Origin: JACCXJ01 sp052387115
Lineage (GTDB): Bacteria; Pseudomonadota; Gammaproteobacteria; JACCXJ01
Direction of reading: 5' to 3'
DNA: 5,855 nucleotides
Assembly: GCA_052387115.1 (NCBI GenBank)
Contig: JBQTJM010000395.1
Coordinates: 1 to 5,855 of the forward strand
Shown here piece by piece: positions 1 to 5,855 of this stretch. Made by a program: the position numbers and the translations under genes. Within the stretch, counting starts at the first letter, position 1. The number at the start of each line of letters is the position of its first letter. Below the pieces are notes generated by a model. The model was not told the origin of the DNA, made no database searches, and was given only the letters and a program-made list of their open reading frames with translations.

Positions 1-137
1 CGACGCAGGATTACACCTCGCGGGAGATCCTGGAGACGATCCTGGAAGGCGAGGAGGAGCACATCGATTGGCTGGAGACACAGTTGGAGCTGGTCGATAA
101 GGTCGGACTACCCAACTACCTGCAATCCAAGCTGTAG
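1..137 (+). CDS. bfr: Bacterioferritin, C-terminal end (5' truncated by window)
   Basis: Bacterioferritin is the cytoplasmic 24-subunit haem-containing iron-storage cage that oxidises Fe2+ and stores it as a ferric mineral. Only the last 44 codons are visible (frame starts at base 3, stop TAG at 135-137). They encode the end of the fourth helix of the ferritin bundle and the short tail, with the strongly conserved EEEHIDWLET block (codons from 51) and the family-typical ending GLPNYLQSKL. By alignment from memory to E. coli Bfr, the Glu codon at 51-53 and the His codon at 60-62 correspond to ferroxidase ligands E127 and H130, so that part of the di-iron site is intact. It lies upstream of bfd on the same strand, the reverse of the E. 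coli bfd-bfr order. The haem-ligand methionine and the rest of the ferroxidase site lie outside the window. Confidence in the family is high. Confidence 0.95.
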   Translation, partial: TQDYTSREILETILEGEEEHIDWLETQLELVDKVGLPNYLQSKL

Positions 138-161
138 GCCGTCGGGACTGGGTCTGAACGC

Positions 162-190
162 CCCGATCGGACGGCATGTCATCGATCGGG
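162..190 (+). terminator. Possible weak terminator hairpin after bfr
   Basis: A perfect 8-bp inverted repeat, CCCGATCG at 162-169 and CGATCGGG at 183-190, with a 13-nt loop, begins 24 bases after the bfr stop. The bases after it (TCCCGTTGTT) contain only a few scattered T residues, so it lacks a proper U-tract. It could be a weak intrinsic terminator or a 3'-end stabilising stem. Seen in sequence; function inferred. Confidence 0.3.
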
Positions 191-218
191 TCCCGTTGTT
201 CCGCTCACCGACGCCCCA

Positions 219-270
219 CCGGGGAGACCCTGATCTCCCGATGGGTCTCGTGGTGACCGGGATCCCCCGG
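219..270. repeat. Overlapping, mutually exclusive inverted repeats in the bfr-bfd spacer
   Basis: No gene is visible between bfr and the bfd promoter (138-335), but the stretch is dense in inverted repeats. GGGAGA (222-227) can pair with TCTCCC (234-239). The overlapping GAGACCC (224-230) can instead pair with GGGTCTC (243-249). CCGGG (257-261) pairs with CCCGG (266-270). The first two stems share bases and cannot form together. This may be structured trailer RNA of bfr, a bipartite terminator or an unannotated small RNA. No U-tract follows, and high GC makes short pairings common by chance. Confidence 0.3.
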
Positions 271-335
271 CGAGCGGCGTCTCGCGTCCAATAATCTGGC
301 ACTTTTTTTGCCTAATCTGTGTGTCGACCGGACTG

Positions 336-364
336 TTGCGAATCGTTCTCATTCGCGCTATTAT
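336..364 (+). promoter_or_regulatory. Sigma70-type promoter of bfd
   Basis: TTGCGA at 336-341 (4 of 6 to the -35 consensus) and TATTAT at 359-364 (5 of 6 to the -10 consensus) are separated by exactly 17 bp. Transcription would start near 371, giving a leader of about 36 nt before the bfd ATG. The Fur-like palindrome at 338-356 lies within this promoter, so a bound repressor would block RNA polymerase. Confidence 0.65.
338..356. promoter_or_regulatory. Putative Fur box over the bfd promoter
   Basis: The 19-bp sequence GCGAATCGTTCTCATTCGC has perfect 6-bp inverted ends (GCGAAT/ATTCGC) around a 7-bp centre. It matches 11 of 19 positions of the classical Fur box GATAATGATAATCATTATC. It overlaps the -35 element and fills the spacer, the normal placement for a repressor operator. 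Known biology: Fur with ferrous iron represses bfd in several proteobacteria, so Bfd appears when iron is scarce and stored iron must be released. The match is degenerate, but its position, symmetry and similarity to the box at 772-790 raise confidence. Confidence 0.65.
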
Positions 365-406
365 TCCTTTGTGGAAGGGTCGAGTGGGTCGTCACGGGCA
401 AAGCTT

Positions 407-604
407 ATGATCATCTGTATCTGTCACCGGGTGAGTGAAAGCGATATCGACAACGCGATCAGCGAGGGGGCCAGCTCGCTGCGCCAGCTCAACGAACGCC
501 TGCGGGTGGGTACCGGCTGTGGGGCGTGTGTCGAGCACGTCCGCGACTGCCTGCATCGCTGTGTCAGCACCGATCTCGGGTGCATGGAGATTCAACATGC
601 CTGA
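407..604 (+). CDS. bfd: Bacterioferritin-associated ferredoxin
   Basis: Bfd is a small cytoplasmic [2Fe-2S] protein that docks on bacterioferritin and passes electrons to its haem, reducing the ferric core so that iron is released. The product is 65 aa, the usual size (E. coli Bfd is 64 aa). Cluster ligands are C4, C6, C38 and C41 (CxC near the N-terminus, then CGAC), at the same positions as in E. coli; this is the Fer2_BFD fold. The start at 407 is chosen because it gives this canonical numbering and lies downstream of the promoter and Fur box. An in-frame TTG at 308 would place both inside the gene. The Shine-Dalgarno is poor (GGGC then AAAGCTT before ATG). An oddity is three further cysteines, C48, C52 and C59, in the C-terminal helix and tail. 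Neighbours are bfr upstream and a strong terminator 27 bases downstream, so bfd is probably monocistronic. Confidence 0.93.
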   Translation: MIICICHRVSESDIDNAISEGASSLRQLNERLRVGTGCGACVEHVRDCLHRCVSTDLGCMEIQHA

Positions 605-630
605 CGCGTCGCCAGGCCGAACATTCGTCC

Positions 631-660
631 GGGGCCGGGCCAAGCTCGCCCGGCCCCTTT
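631..660 (+). terminator. Rho-independent terminator of bfd
   Basis: A perfect 10-bp GC-only stem, GGGGCCGGGC (631-640) and GCCCGGCCCC (648-657), encloses a 7-nt loop (CAAGCTC) and is followed by TTT. It starts 27 bases after the bfd stop. The U-tract is short, but the stem is very stable. It should insulate bfd from the receptor gene. Confidence 0.8.
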
Positions 661-771
661 CCATCGACTCAGGCGCCCTCCGCTTCCAGCGGCCGTCACC
701 GGCGTCCTTGAGCTAGAACCAGACCCCAGCGCAGCCGGAATTGGATACAGCGATATACAATGAATACGAAT

Positions 772-790
772 GCGAACGATTGTCATTATC
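772..790. promoter_or_regulatory. Putative Fur box upstream of the TonB-dependent receptor
   Basis: GCGAACGATTGTCATTATC matches 14 of 19 positions of the classical Fur box GATAATGATAATCATTATC, with a perfect right half TCATTATC. The sequence continues as ATC, so a second, poorer register shifted by 6 bp (778-796) is possible, as in extended Fur sites. It lies 27-45 bp before the preferred ATG at 817. The promoter is not clear: TACAAT at 756-761 is a fair -10 without a good -35. TATACG at 794-799, with ATGCGA at 770-775 as -35 (18-bp spacer), would copy the bfd layout. Either would be covered or blocked by Fur. Confidence 0.75.
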
Positions 791-816
791 ATCTATACGA
801 AAACACGGGAGTATGT

Positions 817-3147
817 ATGAACAAGAATCCTGTATTGTGGTTCAACGGGAGGGGTAACCTGGCCCAGAGTCGTTCGAAATACCTTGTGACCTTGTTGGTC
901 ATCGCTTCGGCCTCAGGTAACTTGGCGATTGCCCAACAAGGCGATGGAATGGATGGGCGAGGCACGGAGGCGGTTGAATGGGTCTCGGAGGAAGATGCCC
1001 TGTTATCCGGCGAGGTGATAAAGCTCCCAACCATAGAAGTGATCGGAACAGAAGAGCGGCTAAAGCAGATCCCGGGCTCAGGCTTTATCATCCCGCAGGA
1101 GACCCTATACAAAAGCCACGTCTTCACGATTAACGAGGCCCTGCGCAAGGTCCCCGGCGTCAATGTTCGCGACGAGGAGGGCTTCGGCCTACGGCCCAAC
1201 ATCGGTATCCGGGGTCAGAATCCTACCCGTTCCACCAAGACCCTGCTCCTGGAAGACGGTCTCCCGCTCTCCTACGCACCCTATGGAGATAATGCCAGCT
1301 ACTATCACCCGCCGGTGGATCGCTTCGAGCGCATCGAGGTCTTGAAAGGCGCTGGGCAGATCCTCTTTGGACCGCAGACCAGCAGCGGCATCATCAATTA
1401 CATCACCCCCACTCCGCCCTTAAAGCCCCAAGGTTTCTTGGGCTTCACCGGGGGCAGCCGGGACTACTACAACGTCCACGCCAACTACGGCGGCACTTGG
1501 AACAGAGTTGGCGGGCTGCTGGATTACATCCATAGGCAGAGTGATGGGTCCCGTGACAACACCCATTTTGACGTCAACGACGTCAACCTCAAAGGGCTAT
1601 TCAACATCAACGAGAGGAATGCCCTGATCCTGCGTGGCAACTACTACGGAGAAGACTCTCAGGTCGGTTACACCGGGATCACCGAAGCTGAGCTCCGCAA
1701 CTTTGGTATCCGTTACAACCCCTTCAAGAACGATGAATTCGACGCCGACCGTTGGGGTACCTCCGCGACCCACGAGCTCTACTTCAACGATGACCTGACC
1801 CTTACCACCAGCTTCTACTGGTCCCACTTTCATCGGGACTGGTGGCGGCAGTCGAGTCGCACCACGGACACTCAGTGCGATGGGACCCTGGTCAATGGGC
1901 TGACCTTCAGCCAGGCGAGACAGGCAGGCCTCGCCGTCGACCTCGATGCCTGTAATTCGGTACAGGGGCGATTGCGTGATTACTATACCTGGGGAGTCGA
2001 GCCGCGCCTGCATGCGACCTATGACTTCTTCGGCATACCGAGCGAGGTGGATCTCGGCTTTCGCGCACATTACGAAGAGCAGTTTCGTGTACAAGAAAAT
2101 GGCACTTCACCCACGACACGCGGCGGAACCCGGACCGAGGACAACGAACGTTTCGCGGACGCCTACGCGGGCTTCATCCAGAATCGCTTTATCCTGGGTC
2201 GCTGGACGGTGACCCCCGGAGTGCGGGTGGAGAGCGTGGATTTTGAGCGCAGGAATCTGCTCCCAGGATCGGAAGCTCAGGGCGAAAGCGATGTCACGGA
2301 GCCGCTCCCTGCCTTCGGCATTACGTATAACCCGGTCGACGCCGCAACGGTATTCTTCGGCTTCCATCGAGGCTTCACCCCACCCCGTGTGGAAGACACC
2401 ATCAGCAATCAAGGCAACAGTGTGGACGTGGATCCCGAAAAGAGCTGGAACTACGAGCTGGGGGTGCGTACCCGGCCCTGGACCGGTGTGCAGGTAGACG
2501 CTACCTTGTTTCGCAACGACTTCAGCAGCAACACCGTCGTCGGCAGCGTAGCGGGCGGCGATCTGCCGCTGGCGCAGGGTGAGGCCCTTTACCAGGGCAC
2601 GGAGCTCTTTGCGCGATTGGATCTGGGCGAGATCCTGGATTCTCCCCATAACTTCTATACGCAATTGGCTTGGACTTGGCTCGGCGACGCCGATCAGGAA
2701 TCCCCATTTACGTGTCCCTTGGTAGATGGCGCGGTTCCGACCCGTACCAATGCCCAGGGTGTTCCATTCTGCGATCCCCTCACCCGTGAACTCCTGGGCT
2801 CCGGTGATGGTAAACGCGTACCTTATGCCCCCGAGCACCTGATCACGGCCACGGTGGGCTACTCCCATCCCATTGGGTTCGATATCAATCTGGAGACGGT
2901 ATTCGTGGACTCTCAGTTCAGCGACTTTCCCAACACCGTGATCCCCGATCCCAGTGGCATGACAGGCGAGATCGAGGACTACACCATCGTCAACTTGGCA
3001 ACTACCTATCGGGTGAAGCCGCTCAATATGGACGTCTTTGCGGCGGTGAAGAACCTTTTCGACAACGACTACATCGCGGACCGCACTCGCGGCATCGTAC
3101 CCGGCACGCCTCAGCTGGTGCAGGCGGGGTTGAGGTTTTTTTTCTGA
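817..3147 (+). CDS. FecA-like TonB-dependent outer-membrane receptor
   Basis: An outer-membrane gated porin for a ferric chelate, energised by TonB-ExbB-ExbD. It is 776 aa from this ATG, normal for the family. A signal peptide covers residues 1-39 (basic n-region, hydrophobic YLVTLLVIA, AIA before the predicted cut). A TonB-box-like PTIEVIG lies at 71-77. The plug spans about 85-200, including GLRPNIGIRG, DGLPLSYAPYG, IEVLKGAGQILFGPQTSSGIINYITP, all very like ferric-citrate receptor FecA (COG4772). The 22-strand barrel follows to a C-terminal aromatic GLRFFF. Cysteine pairs C354/C379 and C633/C652 may form loop disulfides. No N-terminal STN signalling domain and no FecI/FecR neighbours are seen, so control is probably direct by Fur. 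The start at 817 has GGGAG at 807-811, spaced 5 nt; an in-frame ATG at 760 would put the Fur box inside the gene. Ferric citrate or another carboxylate-type chelate is a guess; the substrate is not determined. Confidence 0.93.
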   Translation: MNKNPVLWFNGRGNLAQSRSKYLVTLLVIASASGNLAIAQQGDGMDGRGTEAVEWVSEEDALLSGEVIKLPTIEVIGTEERLKQIPGSGFIIPQETLYKSHVFTINEALRKVPGVNVRDEEGFGLRPNIGIRGQNPTRSTKTLLLEDGLPLSYAPYGDNASYYHPPVDRFERIEVLKGAGQILFGPQTSSGIINYITPTPPLKPQGFLGFTGGSRDYYNVHANYGGTWNRVGGLLDYIHRQSDGSRDNTHFDVNDVNLKGLFNINERNALILRGNYYGEDSQVGYTGITEAELRNFGIRYNPFKNDEFDADRWGTSATHELYFNDDLTLTTSFYWSHFHRDWWRQSSRTTDTQCDGTLVNGLTFSQARQAGLAVDLDACNSVQGRLRDYYTWGVEPRLHATYDFFGIPSEVDLGFRAHYEEQFRVQENGTSPTTRGGTRTEDNERFADAYAGFIQNRFILGRWTVTPGVRVESVDFERRNLLPGSEAQGESDVTEPLPAFGITYNPVDAATVFFGFHRGFTPPRVEDTISNQGNSVDVDPEKSWNYELGVRTRPWTGVQVDATLFRNDFSSNTVVGSVAGGDLPLAQGEALYQGTELFARLDLGEILDSPHNFYTQLAWTWLGDADQESPFTCPLVDGAVPTRTNAQGVPFCDPLTRELLGSGDGKRVPYAPEHLITATVGYSHPIGFDINLETVFVDSQFSDFPNTVIPDPSGMTGEIEDYTIVNLATTYRVKPLNMDVFAAVKNLFDNDYIADRTRGIVPGTPQLVQAGLRFFF

Positions 3148-3280
3148 TGCGCGTGCTCCTGGAATCCACAGCGGGCGGATCTTGGGTGCCTGGGGCGTGT
3201 ACCTGGTCGATGCGGCCGCGGTGCTGTTCCTCGGTCTGGTGCTGACTGGCCTATGGATGTGGTCGCGGCGCCCCAGATAG
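3147..3280 (+). pseudogene. Remnant of a PepSY-type transmembrane protein (C-terminal end, frameshifted)
   Basis: The ATG at 3147-3149 overlaps the receptor TGA by one base and reads MRVLLE. A single missing base near 3165-3166 then shifts the frame. In the other frame (from CAC at 3167 to TAG at 3278-3280) the sequence reads HSGRILGAWGVYLVDAAAVL, then a hydrophobic helix and WMWSRRPR. Adding one C there would give a continuous RVLLELHSGRILGAWG. This is the typical C-terminal end of PepSY-associated membrane proteins (LHxGR, then a VD motif, one transmembrane helix ending in W and basic residues). Those are inner-membrane proteins often encoded beside siderophore receptors and linked to ferric-chelate reduction. 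Usual length is roughly 190 aa or more; the N-terminal helix and PepSY domain are absent here. Inferred history: internal deletion plus frameshift of a coupled downstream gene. A sequencing error could explain the frameshift but not the missing N-terminus. Confidence 0.72.
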
Positions 3281-3293
3281 GGGGACCTGGCCT

Positions 3294-3806
3294 TTAGCCC
3301 TCATCGCGGACGGCGGGCCCTGTGCCCGAATCGACCGGCGGGGGCTCGTACACCGGTCCACGCCGGGCCAACACCCGCTCGCACCAGGTCAGTAGGTTCG
3401 ACAAGCCGCAGCGCGCCGCCAGCAACGCTGTTACGATACCCGTTGCGTTCGCCACCATGTCCGCGAAACTGAAGAAGCGGTAGCCCGTCTGACCTTGCGC
3501 GATCTCGATCACGACGCCCATGCCCACGAACCACAGCGCGATCCGGATCCAGCGTTCGGCGGGCGCGAGCTGTATGAACCACAAGGTTAGCGTCGCATAG
3601 GTGAGGACGTGCATGAGCTTGTCGAGGTTGCTGGCCGCAAAGGCAGCGGGTAGCGGTCGCAGCGACAGGAGGATGGTCAGGAACACGAGGGCCCAGCCGA
3701 TAGCGGCCCACGCCCGGCGCAGGCGCGGATTGGGAGCGCCATAGTCCTGATTGACCCCGGCCGGACCGCTGCGCGCGGCCGACGATTGCCTGTTAAAGGG
3801 GTCCAT
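3294..3806 (-). CDS. VanZ-like family membrane protein
   Basis: A 170-aa inner-membrane protein with four predicted helices (about 32-52, 62-80, 86-104 and 115-133). Conserved VanZ-family positions are present: D62, K63, H66 and Y70 in the second helix, E101 and Q104 at the end of the third, R110, then the FSFADMVANATG block with D116, N120 and G123. VanZ itself gives low-level teicoplanin resistance in enterococci by an unclear mechanism. Proteobacterial relatives have no settled function and are often found near polysaccharide genes, which fits here. The hydrophilic N-terminus (1-30) and proline-rich tail (about 150-170) are probably cytoplasmic and poorly conserved. The start at 3806 has no clear Shine-Dalgarno, so the true start could be slightly inside. 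It converges on the PepSY remnant with a 13-base gap and no convincing terminator, and diverges from the sugar genes. Resistance should not be inferred. Confidence 0.85.
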   Translation of the reverse strand: MDPFNRQSSAARSGPAGVNQDYGAPNPRLRRAWAAIGWALVFLTILLSLRPLPAAFAASNLDKLMHVLTYATLTLWFIQLAPAERWIRIALWFVGMGVVIEIAQGQTGYRFFSFADMVANATGIVTALLAARCGLSNLLTWCERVLARRGPVYEPPPVDSGTGPAVRDEG

Positions 3807-3852
3807 GATCGGTTCGCTATGGATGCCGGGCCACAGTGAGGGGCCTCAGCAT

Positions 3853-3881
3853 TTTTCACACCTGGACGCGAACGATATACT
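3853..3881 (+). promoter_or_regulatory. Candidate sigma70 promoter for the epimerase-dehydrogenase operon
   Basis: TTTTCA at 3853-3858 (4 of 6 to the -35 consensus) and TATACT at 3876-3881 (5 of 6 to the -10 consensus) are 17 bp apart. Predicted transcription starts near 3888, leaving a leader of about 60 nt. It lies in the only AT-richer part of the 143-bp divergent region (3807-3949). No clear operator was recognised. The small palindrome TGAGGGGCCTCA at 3837-3848 sits just upstream of the -35 element. Confidence 0.5.
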
Positions 3882-3949
3882 CCGGCCAGCATAGCCCGGT
3901 GCGGAAACGGATGCTGTGAGCGGGTCGCGACAGGGGCGGGGAGGGTGGC

Positions 3950-4960
3950 ATGAAGATCCTAGTGACGGGGGCCGCGGGTTTCATCGGCGCGGCCGTGAGT
4001 ATACGCCTGCTCGAGCGGGGCGATGAGGTCATCGGGCTCGACAACCTCAACGACTACTATGAGGTGAGCCTGAAAGAGGCCCGGCTGGCGCGCCTTTACG
4101 GCCACCCTCGGTTCCGGTTCCTGCGCGTCGATGTCTCCGATCGCGCGGCGATGGAGCAGGTCTTCGCGACCGAGCAGCCGGAGCGGGTCATGCACCTCGC
4201 CGCGCAAGCGGGTGTGCGCTACTCCTTGACCCATCCCCATGCCTACGTGAATGCGAACCTCGTGGGGTTCATGAACATTCTGGAGGGCTGCCGCCAGAAC
4301 GGCGCCGAGCACCTCGTGTACGCCTCTTCCAGCTCTGTTTACGGCGCCAATACCCGCATGCCCTTCTCGGTACACGATAACGTCGACCACCCGGTGTCGC
4401 TCTACGCCGCGACCAAGAAGGCCAATGAGTTGATGGCCCATACCTACAGCCATCTGTACGGCCTCCCGGTCACCGGGCTCAGGTTCTTCACGGTGTACGG
4501 GCCGTGGGGTCGCCCGGACATGTCGTTGTTCTCGTTCACGCGGAGTATCTTGGCGGGCCAGCCGATCGAGGTCTTCAACTATGGCCATCACCGGCGCGAC
4601 TTCACGTACATCGACGACGTCGTCGAGGGGGTCATGCGGGTGATCGACGCCGTGGCCCGGCCCAACCCGGCCTGGTCCGGCGACAGCCCGGACCCGGGCA
4701 CCAGCCGGGCGCCGTACCGCCTTTATAACATTGGAAACAACCATCCGGTCAACCTCTTGCATTTTATCGAGGTACTCGAAGGCTGCCTGGGCCGGGTCGC
4801 ACAGAAGAAGCTCCTGCCCCTGCAACCCGGTGACGTCCCCGATACCTACGCCGATGTAAAGGACCTGGTGGACGATGTCGACTACCGGCCGGCGACGCCC
4901 GTGGAGGTCGGCGTGGAACGCTTCGTCCACTGGTACAGAGACTACTATCAGGTGGAGTAA
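3950..4960 (+). CDS. UDP-glucuronate 4-epimerase family protein (CapI/LspL type)
   Basis: A cytoplasmic NAD-dependent extended short-chain dehydrogenase/reductase, predicted to interconvert UDP-glucuronate and UDP-galacturonate through a transient 4-keto intermediate. It is 336 aa, the normal length. The Rossmann motif is G7-x-x-G10-x-x-G13 (TGAAGFIG), with D31 after the second strand binding the NAD ribose. The catalytic serine region is SSSSVYG (127-132), and Y152-x3-K156 is the catalytic pair. The stretch LYAATKKANELMAHTYSHLY and the following RFFTVYGPWGRPDM are diagnostic of this subfamily rather than GalE or TviC/WbpP. The start has a strong Shine-Dalgarno (GGGGAGGG, 3938-3945, spaced 4 nt). 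It is followed immediately by the dehydrogenase and is probably co-transcribed. Because that partner is of the UDP-HexNAc type, activity on an N-acetylated uronate is an alternative. Family confidence is high; the exact substrate is less sure. Confidence 0.93.
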   Translation: MKILVTGAAGFIGAAVSIRLLERGDEVIGLDNLNDYYEVSLKEARLARLYGHPRFRFLRVDVSDRAAMEQVFATEQPERVMHLAAQAGVRYSLTHPHAYVNANLVGFMNILEGCRQNGAEHLVYASSSSVYGANTRMPFSVHDNVDHPVSLYAATKKANELMAHTYSHLYGLPVTGLRFFTVYGPWGRPDMSLFSFTRSILAGQPIEVFNYGHHRRDFTYIDDVVEGVMRVIDAVARPNPAWSGDSPDPGTSRAPYRLYNIGNNHPVNLLHFIEVLEGCLGRVAQKKLLPLQPGDVPDTYADVKDLVDDVDYRPATPVEVGVERFVHWYRDYYQVE

Positions 4961-4962
4961 TG

Positions 4963-5855
<893 letters not shown>

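Noticed and set aside
308..406. N-terminal extension of Bfd from TTG at 308
   Set aside because: It would include the promoter and Fur palindrome. The start at 407 gives the canonical C4/C6/C38/C41 numbering and family length.
760..816. N-terminal extension of the receptor starting at ATG 760
   Set aside because: It would place the Fur box inside the coding region and put 19 polar residues before the signal peptide. The ATG at 817 has a well-spaced GGGAG and a normal signal peptide.
2107..2868. A 253-codon open frame on the minus strand inside the receptor gene
   Set aside because: The plus-strand receptor is continuous and has strong family motifs across this region. The antisense translation shows no domain.
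3271..3283. CCCC-AGATA-GGGG between the PepSY remnant and the VanZ gene as a bidirectional terminator
   Set aside because: The stem is only 4 bp and there is no U-tract on either side.
3837..3848. Palindrome TGAGGGGCCTCA followed shortly by a T run, as a terminator or operator
   Set aside because: With only two central bases it cannot fold as a 5-bp hairpin, and a 4-bp stem is too weak. There is no gene end just upstream on the plus strand, and operator function has no support.

Overview
The window reads as an ordinary chromosomal segment of a GC-rich proteobacterium, most likely a gammaproteobacterium. The bacterioferritin and Bfd sequences, a FecA-like outer-membrane receptor with Fur-type operators, a VanZ-like protein and a CapI/TviB-type sugar-nucleotide pair all fit that. 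I cannot name a genus from sequence alone.

Left half (about 1-3280) is an iron-homeostasis block. It starts with the last 44 codons of bacterioferritin (bfr). After a non-coding gap rich in inverted repeats comes bfd, the small [2Fe-2S] ferredoxin that reduces bacterioferritin to release iron. bfd has a good sigma70-type promoter with a Fur-like palindrome lying inside it, and a strong hairpin terminator after it. Next is a second, better Fur box and a full-length FecA-like TonB-dependent receptor (776 aa from the preferred start). The receptor's stop codon overlaps an ATG that opens onto the remains of a PepSY-type membrane protein. Only the C-terminal transmembrane end of that protein is left, and it is broken by an apparent one-base deletion. 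The logic is iron import when Fur is inactive, with release of stored iron by Bfd under the same condition.

Middle (3281-3949): a VanZ-like four-helix membrane protein on the minus strand converges on the receptor block. A 143-bp divergent intergenic region then carries a plausible sigma70 promoter for the rightward genes.

Right half (3950-5855) is the beginning of a surface-polysaccharide locus. A UDP-glucuronate 4-epimerase-family enzyme is followed, with almost no spacing, by a TviB/WbpA-type UDP-HexNAc 6-dehydrogenase that runs off the right edge. Together they look like the supply of uronic-acid or aminouronic-acid sugar nucleotides for a capsule, exopolysaccharide or O-antigen. The dehydrogenase has an unusual active-site loop (CGNC where GGHC is usual).

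I did not find a wholly new system. The points most worth checking are the decayed PepSY gene and its overlap with the receptor, the two related Fur operators, the altered dehydrogenase motif, the extra cysteines in Bfd, and the structured bfr-bfd spacer.
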